10,231 nucleotides of DNA from Candidatus Methanosuratincola petrocarbonis (ex Vanwonterghem et al. 2016) (GTDB lineage: Archaea > Thermoproteota > Methanomethylicia > Methanomethylicales > Methanomethylicaceae): contig MAGV01000028.1 in NCBI GenBank assembly GCA_001717015.1, positions 1 through 10,231 of the forward strand, given 5' to 3'. The notes below the pieces were generated by a model. That model was not told the origin of the DNA and did not search any database. It was given only the letters and a program-made list of their open reading frames with translations. Below are positions 1-7,236 of the stretch, in pieces. Made by a program: the position numbers and the translations under genes. Every line of letters begins with the position of its first letter. Within the stretch, counting starts at the first letter, position 1.

Positions 1-909
1 TGGAGCGGGCTTCAACAAGGCCTCCACGCCGCATCAGTGAAGCAAGGCTACGACTTGATGCATCCAACAGGGGGAGTCACTGGGGCTGAGCTTGGTCAAT
101 TCATCAGGGTGACGCTCATGTCTGTGATCTTTCTATGCGGCTGGATGGCGTTTGCGCAGCCTCACCTTGGCGTCAGGATGATGTCCATCCGCTCGATCAA
201 GGAGATGCGCGTAAGCGGCCTGGTCGGTGTGATCTGGGTGGCCATGGCTCACACCGGGGCCTTTTCCGTCGGCCTGATCGCCAGGGCAATGGTGGAAACC
301 ATGAATCTCACCCCACCGGCAACGCGTGAAAAAGCCCTCTACTTCATGGTGGGTAACCTCTTCCACCCCGTCATAGTGGGTATTGTGGCCGCCGGTAGCA
401 TGGCTGCTATGATGTCAAGCGCTGACTCCCAGATGCTGGTGGCTTCAACGAGCGTCGTGAGAGACTTCTATCATAAACTGCTCAAGAAGCCGTTGCCCAA
501 AGAGCGCGAGGTGAGCCTTACCCGGCTGGTGACGATCTTTGTGATCATCGCAGGCATCGTTATCGCGAGAGTGCCTGGAATGATCCATTTCCTTGTACAT
601 CTTGCCTGGAGCGGCATGGGATCGATGTTTGCCCCCTCAATGGTGGCGGCACTGTGGTGGAAGAGAGCCACCGTTCCCGGTGTCCTGTCTTCCATGATGG
701 GGAGTTTCATCACAACGGTAATCTGGTACTTTGTCCCCGCCCTCAAGAACTACATCTTCTTCATGTGGCCGTCTCTCATCGTCGGGATAATACTTTTGAT
801 TGGCGTAAGTCTGGCTACCCAGCCTCCCAAGGACATGGAGAAAGTGGAAGAGCACTTCGCTCGCCTGAACGATCCCAATTACACAACGCACGACGGAGTG
901 GCGTTGTAA
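1..909 (+). CDS. Sodium:solute symporter family protein, C-terminal part (5' end outside window)
   Basis: This is an integral membrane transporter of the SSS (PutP/SglT-like) family, which couples uptake of a small solute to sodium. The frame is open from base 1, so 302 residues remain of a protein usually near 480-500 residues; the N-terminal third or more is missing. Visible family signs are the segment with GVRMMSIRSIKEMR after a membrane helix, which matches the PutP-type loop, and AAMMSSADSQMLVAS, the conserved helix that contributes small and hydroxyl residues to the sodium site. This is followed by DFYHKLLKK at the start of the next loop. Several further hydrophobic helices follow, and the protein ends in a charged cytoplasmic tail. 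The substrate cannot be read from the sequence. A large gap and a hairpin separate it from the downstream operon, so it is probably a separate transcript, although it could import the substrate of that pathway. The family call is firm; the role is not. Confidence 0.88.
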   Translation, partial: WSGLQQGLHAASVKQGYDLMHPTGGVTGAELGQFIRVTLMSVIFLCGWMAFAQPHLGVRMMSIRSIKEMRVSGLVGVIWVAMAHTGAFSVGLIARAMVETMNLTPPATREKALYFMVGNLFHPVIVGIVAAGSMAAMMSSADSQMLVASTSVVRDFYHKLLKKPLPKEREVSLTRLVTIFVIIAGIVIARVPGMIHFLVHLAWSGMGSMFAPSMVAALWWKRATVPGVLSSMMGSFITTVIWYFVPALKNYIFFMWPSLIVGIILLIGVSLATQPPKDMEKVEEHFARLNDPNYTTHDGVAL

Positions 910-923
910 CGCCAAGGAAAGGA

Positions 924-968
924 CGGTCCCGGGGCGCCGTAACGCAGCACGGCCGGCGCCCGGGGCCG
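924..968 (+). terminator. GC-rich hairpin just after the symporter gene, possible terminator
   Basis: The left arm at 924-939 pairs with the right arm at 954-968 with one G-U pair and one bulged G, leaving a loop of about 14 bases. The stem is roughly 15 pairs and almost entirely G-C. It begins 15 bases after the symporter stop codon, where a terminator would be expected. There is no T-run on the 3' side (the following bases are ATCCCCC), so it is not a classical intrinsic terminator. It may instead stabilise the 3' end of the transcript or act with a termination factor. Confidence 0.45.
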
Positions 969-1127
969 ATCCCCCAATTGACCATTGGCTGACGACCCTT
1001 GCCCAGTGTGCCACAAGTTCTAGGGGCACGTACAGGGGCCGAGAGTGTACGAAGAGGCGTGACCTAGAAGGCTGTGACTCTTTGCATAAAGACCCGAACG
1101 ACTCCGTTTGAGCATGCGAGTGCCGTG

Positions 1128-1262
1128 GCTGGGGTCCCAGCGGGTTCGGCGATTTTCGCTGTCTTTCGAAGGAATGCGGAAGATGTCTACAAAGGGGAGG
1201 TGCTTCGAAAGAGGCTCGGGCTGCTCCTTTACAAAGATGTGGAGCATAAGGAAGAATCGTGA
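1128..1262 (+). pseudogene. Possible decayed fragment of an isocitrate dehydrogenase-like gene
   Basis: A short frame in the otherwise gene-free region carries three blocks that line up in order with the intact isocitrate dehydrogenase at 3155-4387. GVPA (from 1131) matches residues 129-132. FRRNAEDVYKG (1164-1196) matches [11 protein letters not shown] at residues 145-155. LRKRLG followed by L and D (1203-1238) matches the LRIRLG block at residues 172-183. About 6 residues between the first two blocks and about 16 between the last two are missing, and nothing recognisable lies before or after. Codons differ from the intact gene, so this would be an old or divergent copy, not a recent duplication. 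The frame stops at 1262, and no good ribosome binding site precedes it. The similarity could be chance because the blocks are short; collinearity is the main argument. Confidence 0.3.
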
Positions 1263-1286
1263 GTATCGAAATACCCATAGTGTCGT

Positions 1287-1299
1287 TGTATACAGTACA
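1287..1299. promoter_or_regulatory. Small palindrome upstream of the operon, candidate operator
   Basis: The sequence TGTATACAGTACA has TGTA and TACA arms around a 5-base centre and includes the GTATAC core seen in operators of several GntR-family (FCD subgroup) regulators. It lies in an AT-richer pocket about 85 bases before the start of the first operon gene. I found no convincing -35/-10 pair around it, so the promoter itself is not called. The operator reading is an inference from position and shape only. Confidence 0.22.
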
Positions 1300-1370
1300 T
1301 TATCTACTCGCTAAGGAACCCCAGGAACCCATAGGACTCGACACTGATAGACCTCAGAACATGCTTCAGC

Positions 1371-1376
1371 AGGAGG
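1371..1376 (+). promoter_or_regulatory. Ribosome binding site that fixes the first operon gene's start
   Basis: AGGAGG lies 7 bases before the ATG at 1384 but only 1 base before the in-frame TTG at 1378. The ATG is therefore the better start. Confidence 0.75.
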
Positions 1377-1383
1377 ATTGGGA

Positions 1384-2634
1384 ATGGCGGAGACTCTCGT
1401 CAAAGGGATCATCGAAAAAAAGGCTGGCCGCACCGTGGAGGCGGGAGAGATCGTTGTTGTAGATGTTGACCTTTGCTACCTCCAGGATGGCACCGGCCCT
1501 CTCACTGTCAGGCAGGTGGAGAAGCTGGGCGCAGATAGGCTCGTTGATCCTGAAAGAGTTGCGGTATTCATCGACCATGCGTCTCCCAGCTGCCACAAGA
1601 GCCTCTCGAACGACCATGTAACGTTGAGGGACTTCACGCGGAAGACCGGCGCACGCCTCTACGATGTGGGCGACGGTGTTTGCCACCAGGTTGCGTGCGA
1701 AGAGCTTGTAAAGCCCGGGCAGATAGTCATCGGGGCTGACTCCCATACCTGCATGGGGGGCGCCCTTGGCGCCCTTGCCACCGGAATGGGCTCCACCGAC
1801 GTGGCGGTGATCATGGCCCACGGCAAGACGTGGCTGAGGGTCCCGGAGACCCTCCGCATACACCTGTCCGGGTCGTTCAAGGATTGGGTCGGTGCCAAAG
1901 ACCTGATACTCCACCTCATAGGCCAGATTGGGGCTGACGGTGCCACCTATAGGGCACTGGAGTTCTGCGGGACCGGGGTGACGAACCTTACGATGGAAGA
2001 CAGGTTGACGATCGCGAACATGGCTGTGGAGTGTGGGGCCAAGGCGGGCCTTTTCCCTTCGGACGACACGACCCGGGAGTACCTCAAGTCTCTCGGACGC
2101 GAAGGGGACTACTCCCCCGTTCCTTCCGGGGACGGGCCTGCTGACGAAGAGATGGAGATAGACCTGGGTTCTCTCGAGCCCACTGTGTCACTCCCCCACA
2201 CTGTTGACAATACCAAACCGGTCGGCGAAGTCCTGGGCCTCCCGATACAGCAGGTAGTCGTGGGGACCTGCACCAACGGACGTGAGGGAGACCTCGCGCT
2301 CCTGGCGAAGTTTCTTCGTGGAAAGAAGGTCCACCCGAATACGAGGCTCCTCATCATCCCGGCGTCGAGGCGAGTCTACCTGAACGCCCTCAAGGAGGGT
2401 ACAATGGAGGTCCTCATTCGTGCAGGTGCGGCCATCATATCCCCGACTTGCGGGCCATGCATGGGGGTGCATGCTGGCATCCTAGGTGATGGTGAAAGGT
2501 GCCTGAGCACCCAGAACAGGAATTTCAAGGGCAGGATGGGCAACCCGGAGTCCGAGATATACCTGGCTTCGCCGGCAGTGGCTGCTGCGACCGCGCTTCG
2601 CGGGTGCATAGCTGATCCAAGGGAGGTGCTGTGA
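1384..2634 (+). CDS. Aconitase/3-isopropylmalate dehydratase family, large subunit (LeuC-like; possibly acts as aconitase)
   Basis: This is the iron-sulfur subunit of a two-subunit hydro-lyase that moves a hydroxyl group between adjacent carbons of a di- or tricarboxylate via a dehydrated intermediate. At 416 residues it has the length of the short LeuC/homoaconitase/dimethylmalate dehydratase group. Motifs run in order: GVCHQV (98-103), GADSHTCMGG (117-126) followed by ATGMGSTD (132-139), GTCTNGR (294-300), and SPTCGPCMG (353-361). Cys296, Cys356 and Cys359 are the expected 4Fe-4S ligands. The start is ATG 1384 because of the AGGAGG spacing. The stop overlaps the small-subunit start by 4 bases (GTGA), implying coupled translation. 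Automatic annotation would say isopropylmalate dehydratase, but no leuA or leuB is nearby and the next enzyme is an isocitrate dehydrogenase, so cis-aconitate/isocitrate is the more likely substrate pair. 2,3-Dimethylmalate dehydratase is another possibility. Family certain, substrate inferred. Confidence 0.93.
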   Translation: MAETLVKGIIEKKAGRTVEAGEIVVVDVDLCYLQDGTGPLTVRQVEKLGADRLVDPERVAVFIDHASPSCHKSLSNDHVTLRDFTRKTGARLYDVGDGVCHQVACEELVKPGQIVIGADSHTCMGGALGALATGMGSTDVAVIMAHGKTWLRVPETLRIHLSGSFKDWVGAKDLILHLIGQIGADGATYRALEFCGTGVTNLTMEDRLTIANMAVECGAKAGLFPSDDTTREYLKSLGREGDYSPVPSGDGPADEEMEIDLGSLEPTVSLPHTVDNTKPVGEVLGLPIQQVVVGTCTNGREGDLALLAKFLRGKKVHPNTRLLIIPASRRVYLNALKEGTMEVLIRAGAAIISPTCGPCMGVHAGILGDGERCLSTQNRNFKGRMGNPESEIYLASPAVAAATALRGCIADPREVL

Positions 2635-3158
2635 ATTTGATTCTCAAGGGCAGGGTCTGGAAGTTCGGCGATGACATCAGCACCGACCTCATAGCGCCGG
2701 GAAGGTACTTCCACTTGAGGTCAAACCTCGACGAGTTCGTAAAGCACGTGCTGGAAGACGCCAATCCCGATTTCGCTGGCCGAGTCAAACCGGGCGATTT
2801 CGTGGTCGGAGGGAAGAACTTCGGCCTGGGATCGAGCCGGGAACATGCACCACTGCTAATCAAGATGGCCGGGGTGAGCGCCGTTGTTGCGAAGTCCGTG
2901 GCGCGCATCTTCTTCAGGAACGCCATCAACATTGGTCTTCCAGTGTTGATTTGCGATACCGACCCCCTCCCAGACGGCGCCCTCCTCGAGGCGGATCTTG
3001 CTAACGGACAGCTGCAGGTTCTCCCTAAAGGGCGCCGCATAGAATTCTCACCGCTGCCTGACGTCATGCTCCGGATACTGCAAGACGGCGGGCTTGTGGA
3101 CCACATAAAGAAGAATAAAGGTTTTGGGCTGGCCGACCAAGGAGGGGATGTTAGGTGA
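2631..3158 (+). CDS. Aconitase/3-isopropylmalate dehydratase family, small subunit (LeuD-like)
   Basis: This is the swivel-domain subunit that completes the hydro-lyase active site with the large subunit encoded just upstream. It has 175 residues, typical for the short archaeal/clostridial LeuD type. [16 protein letters not shown] (11-26) is the family's N-terminal signature. [10 protein letters not shown] (65-74) supplies the substrate-binding serine and arginine, and [14 protein letters not shown] (91-104) is also conserved. The loop after GRY, which helps set substrate choice in this family, reads FHLRSNL (27-33), unlike the usual YLRT-type loop of leucine-pathway enzymes. The start is GTG 2631, preceded by GGAGG (2622-2626) with a short 4-base gap. 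It overlaps the upstream stop as GTGA, and its own stop overlaps the next gene the same way. The two subunits are very likely made in fixed ratio. Confidence 0.92.
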   Translation: MNLILKGRVWKFGDDISTDLIAPGRYFHLRSNLDEFVKHVLEDANPDFAGRVKPGDFVVGGKNFGLGSSREHAPLLIKMAGVSAVVAKSVARIFFRNAINIGLPVLICDTDPLPDGALLEADLANGQLQVLPKGRRIEFSPLPDVMLRILQDGGLVDHIKKNKGFGLADQGGDVR

Positions 3159-4387
3159 CGAGTTCCGTGGGGGACCGGATAAGGGCCCAAGATGGCCACC
3201 TGCACGTGCCGGAGCATGTGATCATTCCCTTCATAGAAGGCGATGGTGTGGGACCGGATATATGGGCTGCATCGCAGAGGGTGTTTGACGCAGCCGTTCA
3301 AAGGTGCCATGGTACGTCCAGGAGTGTTGTGTGGAAGGAGATCCTGGCGGGAGAGAAGGCTTTCAAAGAAACCGGGGAGTGGCTTCCCCAGGAAACCCTC
3401 GATGCCATCAAGGAACATGTTGTTGCCATAAAGGGTCCTCTCACGACCCCGGTTGGGAAGGGCTTCAGGAGCCTTAACGTATCCATACGGCAGATCCTCG
3501 ATCTTTACGCTTGCATAAGGCCTGTGCGCTGGCTCAAGGGGGTGCCTGCTCCCGTAAAGCACCCGGAGAGAATGAACGTTGTCATTTTCCGGGAGAACAC
3601 TGAGGACGTCTACGCCGGGTACGAGTGGCCTTCGGGGAGCGAAGAGGCCCGGGATCTGATGGAATTCCTTAGAATCCGGCTTGGAGTGGGGCTGAGAGAG
3701 GATACGGCGCTGGGGTTGAAGCCGATGAGCAAGTGGGGCAGCAAGCGCCTGATCAGGAAGGCGATACGCTACTCGCTAGAGCGGAAGAGACGGAGCGTCA
3801 CGCTGGTTCACAAGGGCAACATCATGAAGTACACGGAAGGCGCGTTCCGTGACTGGGGGTACGAACTCGCCCGGGAGGAGTTCGCATCCGGGACGGTTTC
3901 CGAAGACGACCTCTACAGTGAGTACGAGGGAAAGGTCCCGCCGGGCAAGGTCGTCGTGAAGGACAGGATAGCCGACAACATGCTCCAGCAGCTCCTGACA
4001 AGGACGGAGGAGTACGATGTCCTCGCGATGCCCAATTTGAATGGCGACTACTTCTCCGATGCCGCCGCAGCACAGGTGGGCGGTCTCGGAATGGCGCCCG
4101 GCGCTAACATAGGTGACACAACGGCCGTTTTCGAGGCAACCCACGGTACAGCCCCCAAGTACACCGGAATGGACAAGGTGAACCCTTGCTCCCTGATACT
4201 CTCGGGAGTCATGATGTTCGAGTACCTGGGGTGGCAGGAGGTGGCGGATACCGTCGTATCCGCCGTCGAGGAGACGATCTCGCAGGGAATCGTCACATAT
4301 GACCTCGCCCGGATGCTTGAGGGGGCGAAGGAAGTCAAGACATCGGCCTTCGCGGATGCCGTGATCGGCAACATGGATAAAGCATAG
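3155..4387 (+). CDS. icd: Isocitrate dehydrogenase, NADP-type
   Basis: This enzyme oxidises and decarboxylates isocitrate to 2-oxoglutarate with reduction of NADP. It has 410 residues, close to E. coli Icd (416). Residues matching the E. coli isocitrate site are present: Ser106, Asn108 and Arg112 in the [11 protein letters not shown] segment, then Arg122, Arg146, Tyr153 and Lys220. Metal-binding aspartates are at 274, 298 and 302. The NADP-selecting set is also kept: Lys335 and Tyr336 in HGTAPKY, Val342, and Tyr382 and Arg386 in TYDLARM. Homologues acting on isopropylmalate lack this serine/asparagine pair. The start is GTG 3155 with GGAGG 9 bases upstream (3141-3145), overlapping the small-subunit stop by GTGA. 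Its direct coupling to the aconitase-like pair suggests the two enzymes work in sequence. The PrpF-family gene follows 12 bases after its stop. Confidence 0.95.
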   Translation: MTSSVGDRIRAQDGHLHVPEHVIIPFIEGDGVGPDIWAASQRVFDAAVQRCHGTSRSVVWKEILAGEKAFKETGEWLPQETLDAIKEHVVAIKGPLTTPVGKGFRSLNVSIRQILDLYACIRPVRWLKGVPAPVKHPERMNVVIFRENTEDVYAGYEWPSGSEEARDLMEFLRIRLGVGLREDTALGLKPMSKWGSKRLIRKAIRYSLERKRRSVTLVHKGNIMKYTEGAFRDWGYELAREEFASGTVSEDDLYSEYEGKVPPGKVVVKDRIADNMLQQLLTRTEEYDVLAMPNLNGDYFSDAAAAQVGGLGMAPGANIGDTTAVFEATHGTAPKYTGMDKVNPCSLILSGVMMFEYLGWQEVADTVVSAVEETISQGIVTYDLARMLEGAKEVKTSAFADAVIGNMDKA

Positions 4388-4399
4388 AGGTGAATCCCG

Positions 4400-5548
4400 A
4401 TGCAGAGGAAGATCCCCTGCTGTATATACCGTGGAGGGACAAGTAAGGGAGTGTTCTTCCACGACCGGAACCTCCCCGCCCGTAAGAATACGAGGGACAG
4501 GGTCATACTGGCCGTGTTCGGAAGCCCGGATGTAAGGCAGATAGACGGGCTAGGGGGCGCTGACTCGCTCACCTCCAAGACTGCGATCATCGGCCCACCG
4601 ACCATTGAAGGGGCCGACGTGGATTACACATTCGGCCAGGTGAGCATCACGGCGCCCCTCGTGGACTACGGGAGTAACTGCGGAAACATTTCTTCCGCCG
4701 TGGGGCCTTTCGCCATAGAGGAGGGGCTTGTCAAGGCTACGGATCCCCTAACGCGCGTCCGCATCTACAATACCAACAGCAGGAAGATAATCGTTGCTGA
4801 GGTTCCTACAGATGGCGGGTGCCCCGTCATGGAAGGCGAGTACGCGATTTCGGGCGTGCCGGGTACAGGGGCCAAGATAACACTGGATTTCGTAGATTCC
4901 GGTGGCGCGGTCACGGGGAGGCTCCTCCCCACCGGGAACCGGAGGGACACGATAGACCTTGGGCCACTGGGCACATTTGAGGTTTCCCTGGTGGACGCGG
5001 CCACCGCGGTCGTGTTCGTAAAGGCCCAAGACCTCGGGCTGGAGGGCACCGAGGGGCCCTCCAGGATCAACTCGGATGACCATCTCCTGAGAGTCCTCGA
5101 GGCAATCAGGGGGGCTGCAGCGGTCATGACGGGCAAGGTCAAAGAGGCGAGCGATGCGGTTTCCAAAAGCCCGTCGGTTCCCAAGGTGGCATTTGTGGCG
5201 CCTCCCGCCTCATACGAGACGGTCGCTGGCGAGGCGGTCAATGAGAGCGAAATAGACCTGGTATCTAGGATCATGTCCATGCAGAAAGCCCACAAGGCTT
5301 ACGCGGTCACGGGGGCCATATGTACTGCTGCGGCTGCCGCCATCGAAGGGACCGTCGTAAACGAGGTCCTCCGGCTCACACCTGGCAAAGAGGTGAGGAT
5401 AGGCCACGCAGGAGGGACGATTGCGGTGGAGACCCAGGTGGAGGTCAGGGGCAGTGAGATAGTCTTGATGCGTTCCGCCCTGGGACGGACCGCACGGCGC
5501 ATAATGGAAGGTTTCGTCTATGTTCCGGAAAAGGTTTTTGCCGACTAG
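4400..5548 (+). CDS. PrpF-family isomerase (aconitate/methylaconitate/methylitaconate isomerase type)
   Basis: PrpF-family proteins have the diaminopimelate epimerase fold and shift double bonds or cis/trans geometry in unsaturated tricarboxylates and related acids. The protein has 382 residues. Recognisable segments are RGGTSKG (11-17), GGADSLTSKTAI (52-63) with the likely catalytic Lys60, and DYGSNCGNISSAVGPFA (89-105) with the likely catalytic Cys94. HAGGTI, with the family's C-terminal glycines, lies near residue 335. Known members include 2-methylaconitate isomerase (PrpF), 3-methylitaconate isomerase (Mii) and fungal aconitate isomerase (Adi1). Because an isocitrate dehydrogenase and an aconitase-like pair sit upstream, interconversion of trans- and cis-aconitate fits best here. 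Methylcitrate-cycle PrpF is less likely, since no prpB or prpC is seen. The ATG at 4400 is preceded by an AGAGGTGA site about 7 bases away. Family firm, substrate inferred. Confidence 0.9.
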   Translation: MQRKIPCCIYRGGTSKGVFFHDRNLPARKNTRDRVILAVFGSPDVRQIDGLGGADSLTSKTAIIGPPTIEGADVDYTFGQVSITAPLVDYGSNCGNISSAVGPFAIEEGLVKATDPLTRVRIYNTNSRKIIVAEVPTDGGCPVMEGEYAISGVPGTGAKITLDFVDSGGAVTGRLLPTGNRRDTIDLGPLGTFEVSLVDAATAVVFVKAQDLGLEGTEGPSRINSDDHLLRVLEAIRGAAAVMTGKVKEASDAVSKSPSVPKVAFVAPPASYETVAGEAVNESEIDLVSRIMSMQKAHKAYAVTGAICTAAAAAIEGTVVNEVLRLTPGKEVRIGHAGGTIAVETQVEVRGSEIVLMRSALGRTARRIMEGFVYVPEKVFAD

Positions 5549-5563
5549 AAGCGGTCCAACGGT

Positions 5564-5568
5564 GGAGG
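5564..5568 (+). promoter_or_regulatory. Ribosome binding site supporting a TTG start
   Basis: GGAGG lies 9 bases before TTG 5578 and 24 bases before the next in-frame candidate, GTG 5593. It favours the TTG as the start of the flavoprotein. Confidence 0.6.
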
Positions 5569-5577
5569 TGTCGTCGC

Positions 5578-7236
5578 TTGCCATATCCGTCAGTGCTTCA
5601 ACCCAGCATTAGGTTGCTAGAACAAACAAGGCAGGCCCGGCTCAAGCAGGTTATACCCAGGCTCAGCCCCGAGGGGAAGCAGGACCTGCTGCGCAAGTTT
5701 CACCCTGATTTCGATCCCAGGTACATGAGGGAGATTCAGGTGGGTCCGAACGCCGGCCTGAAGGTACCCGTGGAGATAGCCGATATCCTTGAGGCTTACA
5801 GCAGGGTCGATCCAGACACGTACCCGGTTGAACGCGTGGACGTCTCGTGTGATGTGCTGGTGATCGGAGGGGGAGGGGGAGGCGCCACCGCAGCCCTGGT
5901 GGCCCGGGCCGAAGGCGCGAGCGTTGCGCTGGCAACGAAGCTCAGGCTGGGGGATTCTAACACCATCATGGCTGAAGGCGGCATAGCTGCGGCCACGAAA
6001 CCCACTGATACGCCCGTGCACCACTTCTTAGATACGATGGGCGGGGGCCGATACGCCAATTCACCCGAGCTGGTGAAGACCCTGGTTCACGACGCGCCCC
6101 TTATCGTCAAGTGGCTGAAGGACCTTGGCGTAATGTTTGACCAGGAAGAGGACGGTACTATCGTGACGTCCTTCGCGGGGGGGCACTCAAGGAGAAGGGT
6201 CCACTCGTGCAAGGATTTCAGCGGTATGGAGATGATGCGTGTCCTGCGAGACGAGATACTGAACAAGTGCATACCGGTTATCGAGTTCTCGCCGGCGGTA
6301 GAGCTTCTCCTCGACGGGGCGGGTCGGTGCGCCGGAGCCATACTCGAGAACATCGAGACCGGGGAGTGCCTCACGGTCAGGGCAAAGGCCGTGGTTCTCG
6401 CCAGCGGGGGGCTTGGGCGCCTTCACATACGCTCCTTCCCAACCACGAACCACTACGGCGCAACCGCCGACGGTCTTGCGATAGCATACAGGGCGGGGGC
6501 CCGCCTATTGGATATCGACTCCGTGCAGTACCATCCCACGGGCATCGCTTGGCCCGAGCAGATGCTCGGCCACCTGGTAACCGAGGCGCTGAGGGGTAAC
6601 GGTGCTCACCTGGTGAACGCAAAGGGAGAAAGGTTCATCAACGAGCTCGAGACGCGCGATACCACATCCTCGGCCATCATCAGGGAGTGCATCGACAGGA
6701 ACCTGGGCGCGGTAACCCCAACCGGCATGAAAGGGGTCTGGCTGGATGTCCCAGTCATTGACATGGTATGCCCGGAGGGTACCATCCAGCGCCTCTTCGC
6801 GGGCATAGTGGGGAGGTTCGAGAGGTACGGGATCAATGTCAAGACAGAGCCCATACTGGTATTCCCCACCCAGCACTACCAGAACGGGGGCATCAGGATC
6901 GATGGGGATTCCCGCACCGACATCCCCGGGCTCTTCGCTGCAGGTGAGGTGTCGGGCGGGGTCCACGGCCGGAACAGGCTTGGTGGCAACTCTCTCGTTG
7001 ATATATTCGTGTTCGGCAGGAGGGCGGGGATGCAAGCAGCTTCGTGGGCCAGGGAGAATCCCCCGGAGGAGCCCACGCTTGACCACGTAAGGAGGCACAA
7101 CAAGACCCTTGAGGCCCTTGGAGTCGATAAGGAGAGGAGATCCCCGAAGATTCTTCCGGATTACACCCGGGAGGGGATTAAGAGAGTCGAAACGGCTGTA
7201 TCAGGTTTGCACCTACTAAGGAGGGAATGCCGGTGA
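5578..7236 (+). CDS. FAD-dependent fumarate reductase/succinate dehydrogenase-like flavoprotein
   Basis: This is a soluble FAD oxidoreductase of the SdhA/FrdA/L-aspartate oxidase superfamily, which adds or removes hydrogen across a C-C bond next to carboxylates. It has 552 residues. A conserved extension of about 90 residues comes first, then the FAD Rossmann motif VIGGGGGGAT (95-104). MAEGGIAAAT (131-140) follows, then QYHPTG with His319, the EALRGNGAHL segment around Arg339, TQHYQNGGI with His433, and NRLGGNSLVD (466-475). These histidines and arginines are the usual carboxylate-binding and proton-transfer residues. Where E. coli SdhA has the histidine that bonds FAD covalently (SHT), this protein has SNT with Asn128, so FAD is probably not covalently bound. 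There is no signal peptide, and no iron-sulfur or membrane subunit follows. In this operon, aconitate/tricarballylate interconversion, like TcuA, is plausible; fumarate reductase is the alternative. It overlaps the cupin gene by GTGA. Confidence 0.9.
   Translation: MPYPSVLQPSIRLLEQTRQARLKQVIPRLSPEGKQDLLRKFHPDFDPRYMREIQVGPNAGLKVPVEIADILEAYSRVDPDTYPVERVDVSCDVLVIGGGGGGATAALVARAEGASVALATKLRLGDSNTIMAEGGIAAATKPTDTPVHHFLDTMGGGRYANSPELVKTLVHDAPLIVKWLKDLGVMFDQEEDGTIVTSFAGGHSRRRVHSCKDFSGMEMMRVLRDEILNKCIPVIEFSPAVELLLDGAGRCAGAILENIETGECLTVRAKAVVLASGGLGRLHIRSFPTTNHYGATADGLAIAYRAGARLLDIDSVQYHPTGIAWPEQMLGHLVTEALRGNGAHLVNAKGERFINELETRDTTSSAIIRECIDRNLGAVTPTGMKGVWLDVPVIDMVCPEGTIQRLFAGIVGRFERYGINVKTEPILVFPTQHYQNGGIRIDGDSRTDIPGLFAAGEVSGGVHGRNRLGGNSLVDIFVFGRRAGMQAASWARENPPEEPTLDHVRRHNKTLEALGVDKERRSPKILPDYTREGIKRVETAVSGLHLLRRECR
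7218..7224 (+). promoter_or_regulatory. Ribosome binding site that decides the cupin start
   Basis: AAGGAGG lies 8 bases before GTG 7233 but only 2 bases before the in-frame ATG 7227. The GTG also gives the same GTGA overlap seen at two other junctions in this operon, so GTG 7233 is preferred. Confidence 0.6.

Noticed and set aside
637..1278. Minus-strand frame of 213 codons covering the symporter end and the gene-free gap
   Set aside because: No family features or convincing ribosome binding site; half lies antisense to the symporter gene and the composition looks non-coding.
2525..3562. Long open frame of 345 codons on the minus strand
   Set aside because: It runs antisense through the hydratase small subunit and isocitrate dehydrogenase genes, has no recognisable domain, and is rich in Arg, Ser and Pro as expected for the opposite strand of GC-rich coding DNA.
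1384..4387. Leucine biosynthesis operon (leuCDB)
   Set aside because: The dehydrogenase has the isocitrate-type Ser106/Asn108 pair and NADP residues, so it is not LeuB, and leuA is not present in the window.
1384..5548. Nicotinate fermentation branch (dimethylmalate dehydratase plus methylitaconate isomerase)
   Set aside because: The families would fit, but the isocitrate dehydrogenase between them has no place in that pathway and no other nicotinate genes are seen.
4400..5548. 2-Methylcitrate cycle PrpF
   Set aside because: No prpB, prpC, prpD or acnD-type long aconitase is nearby; the partner hydratase is the two-subunit type.
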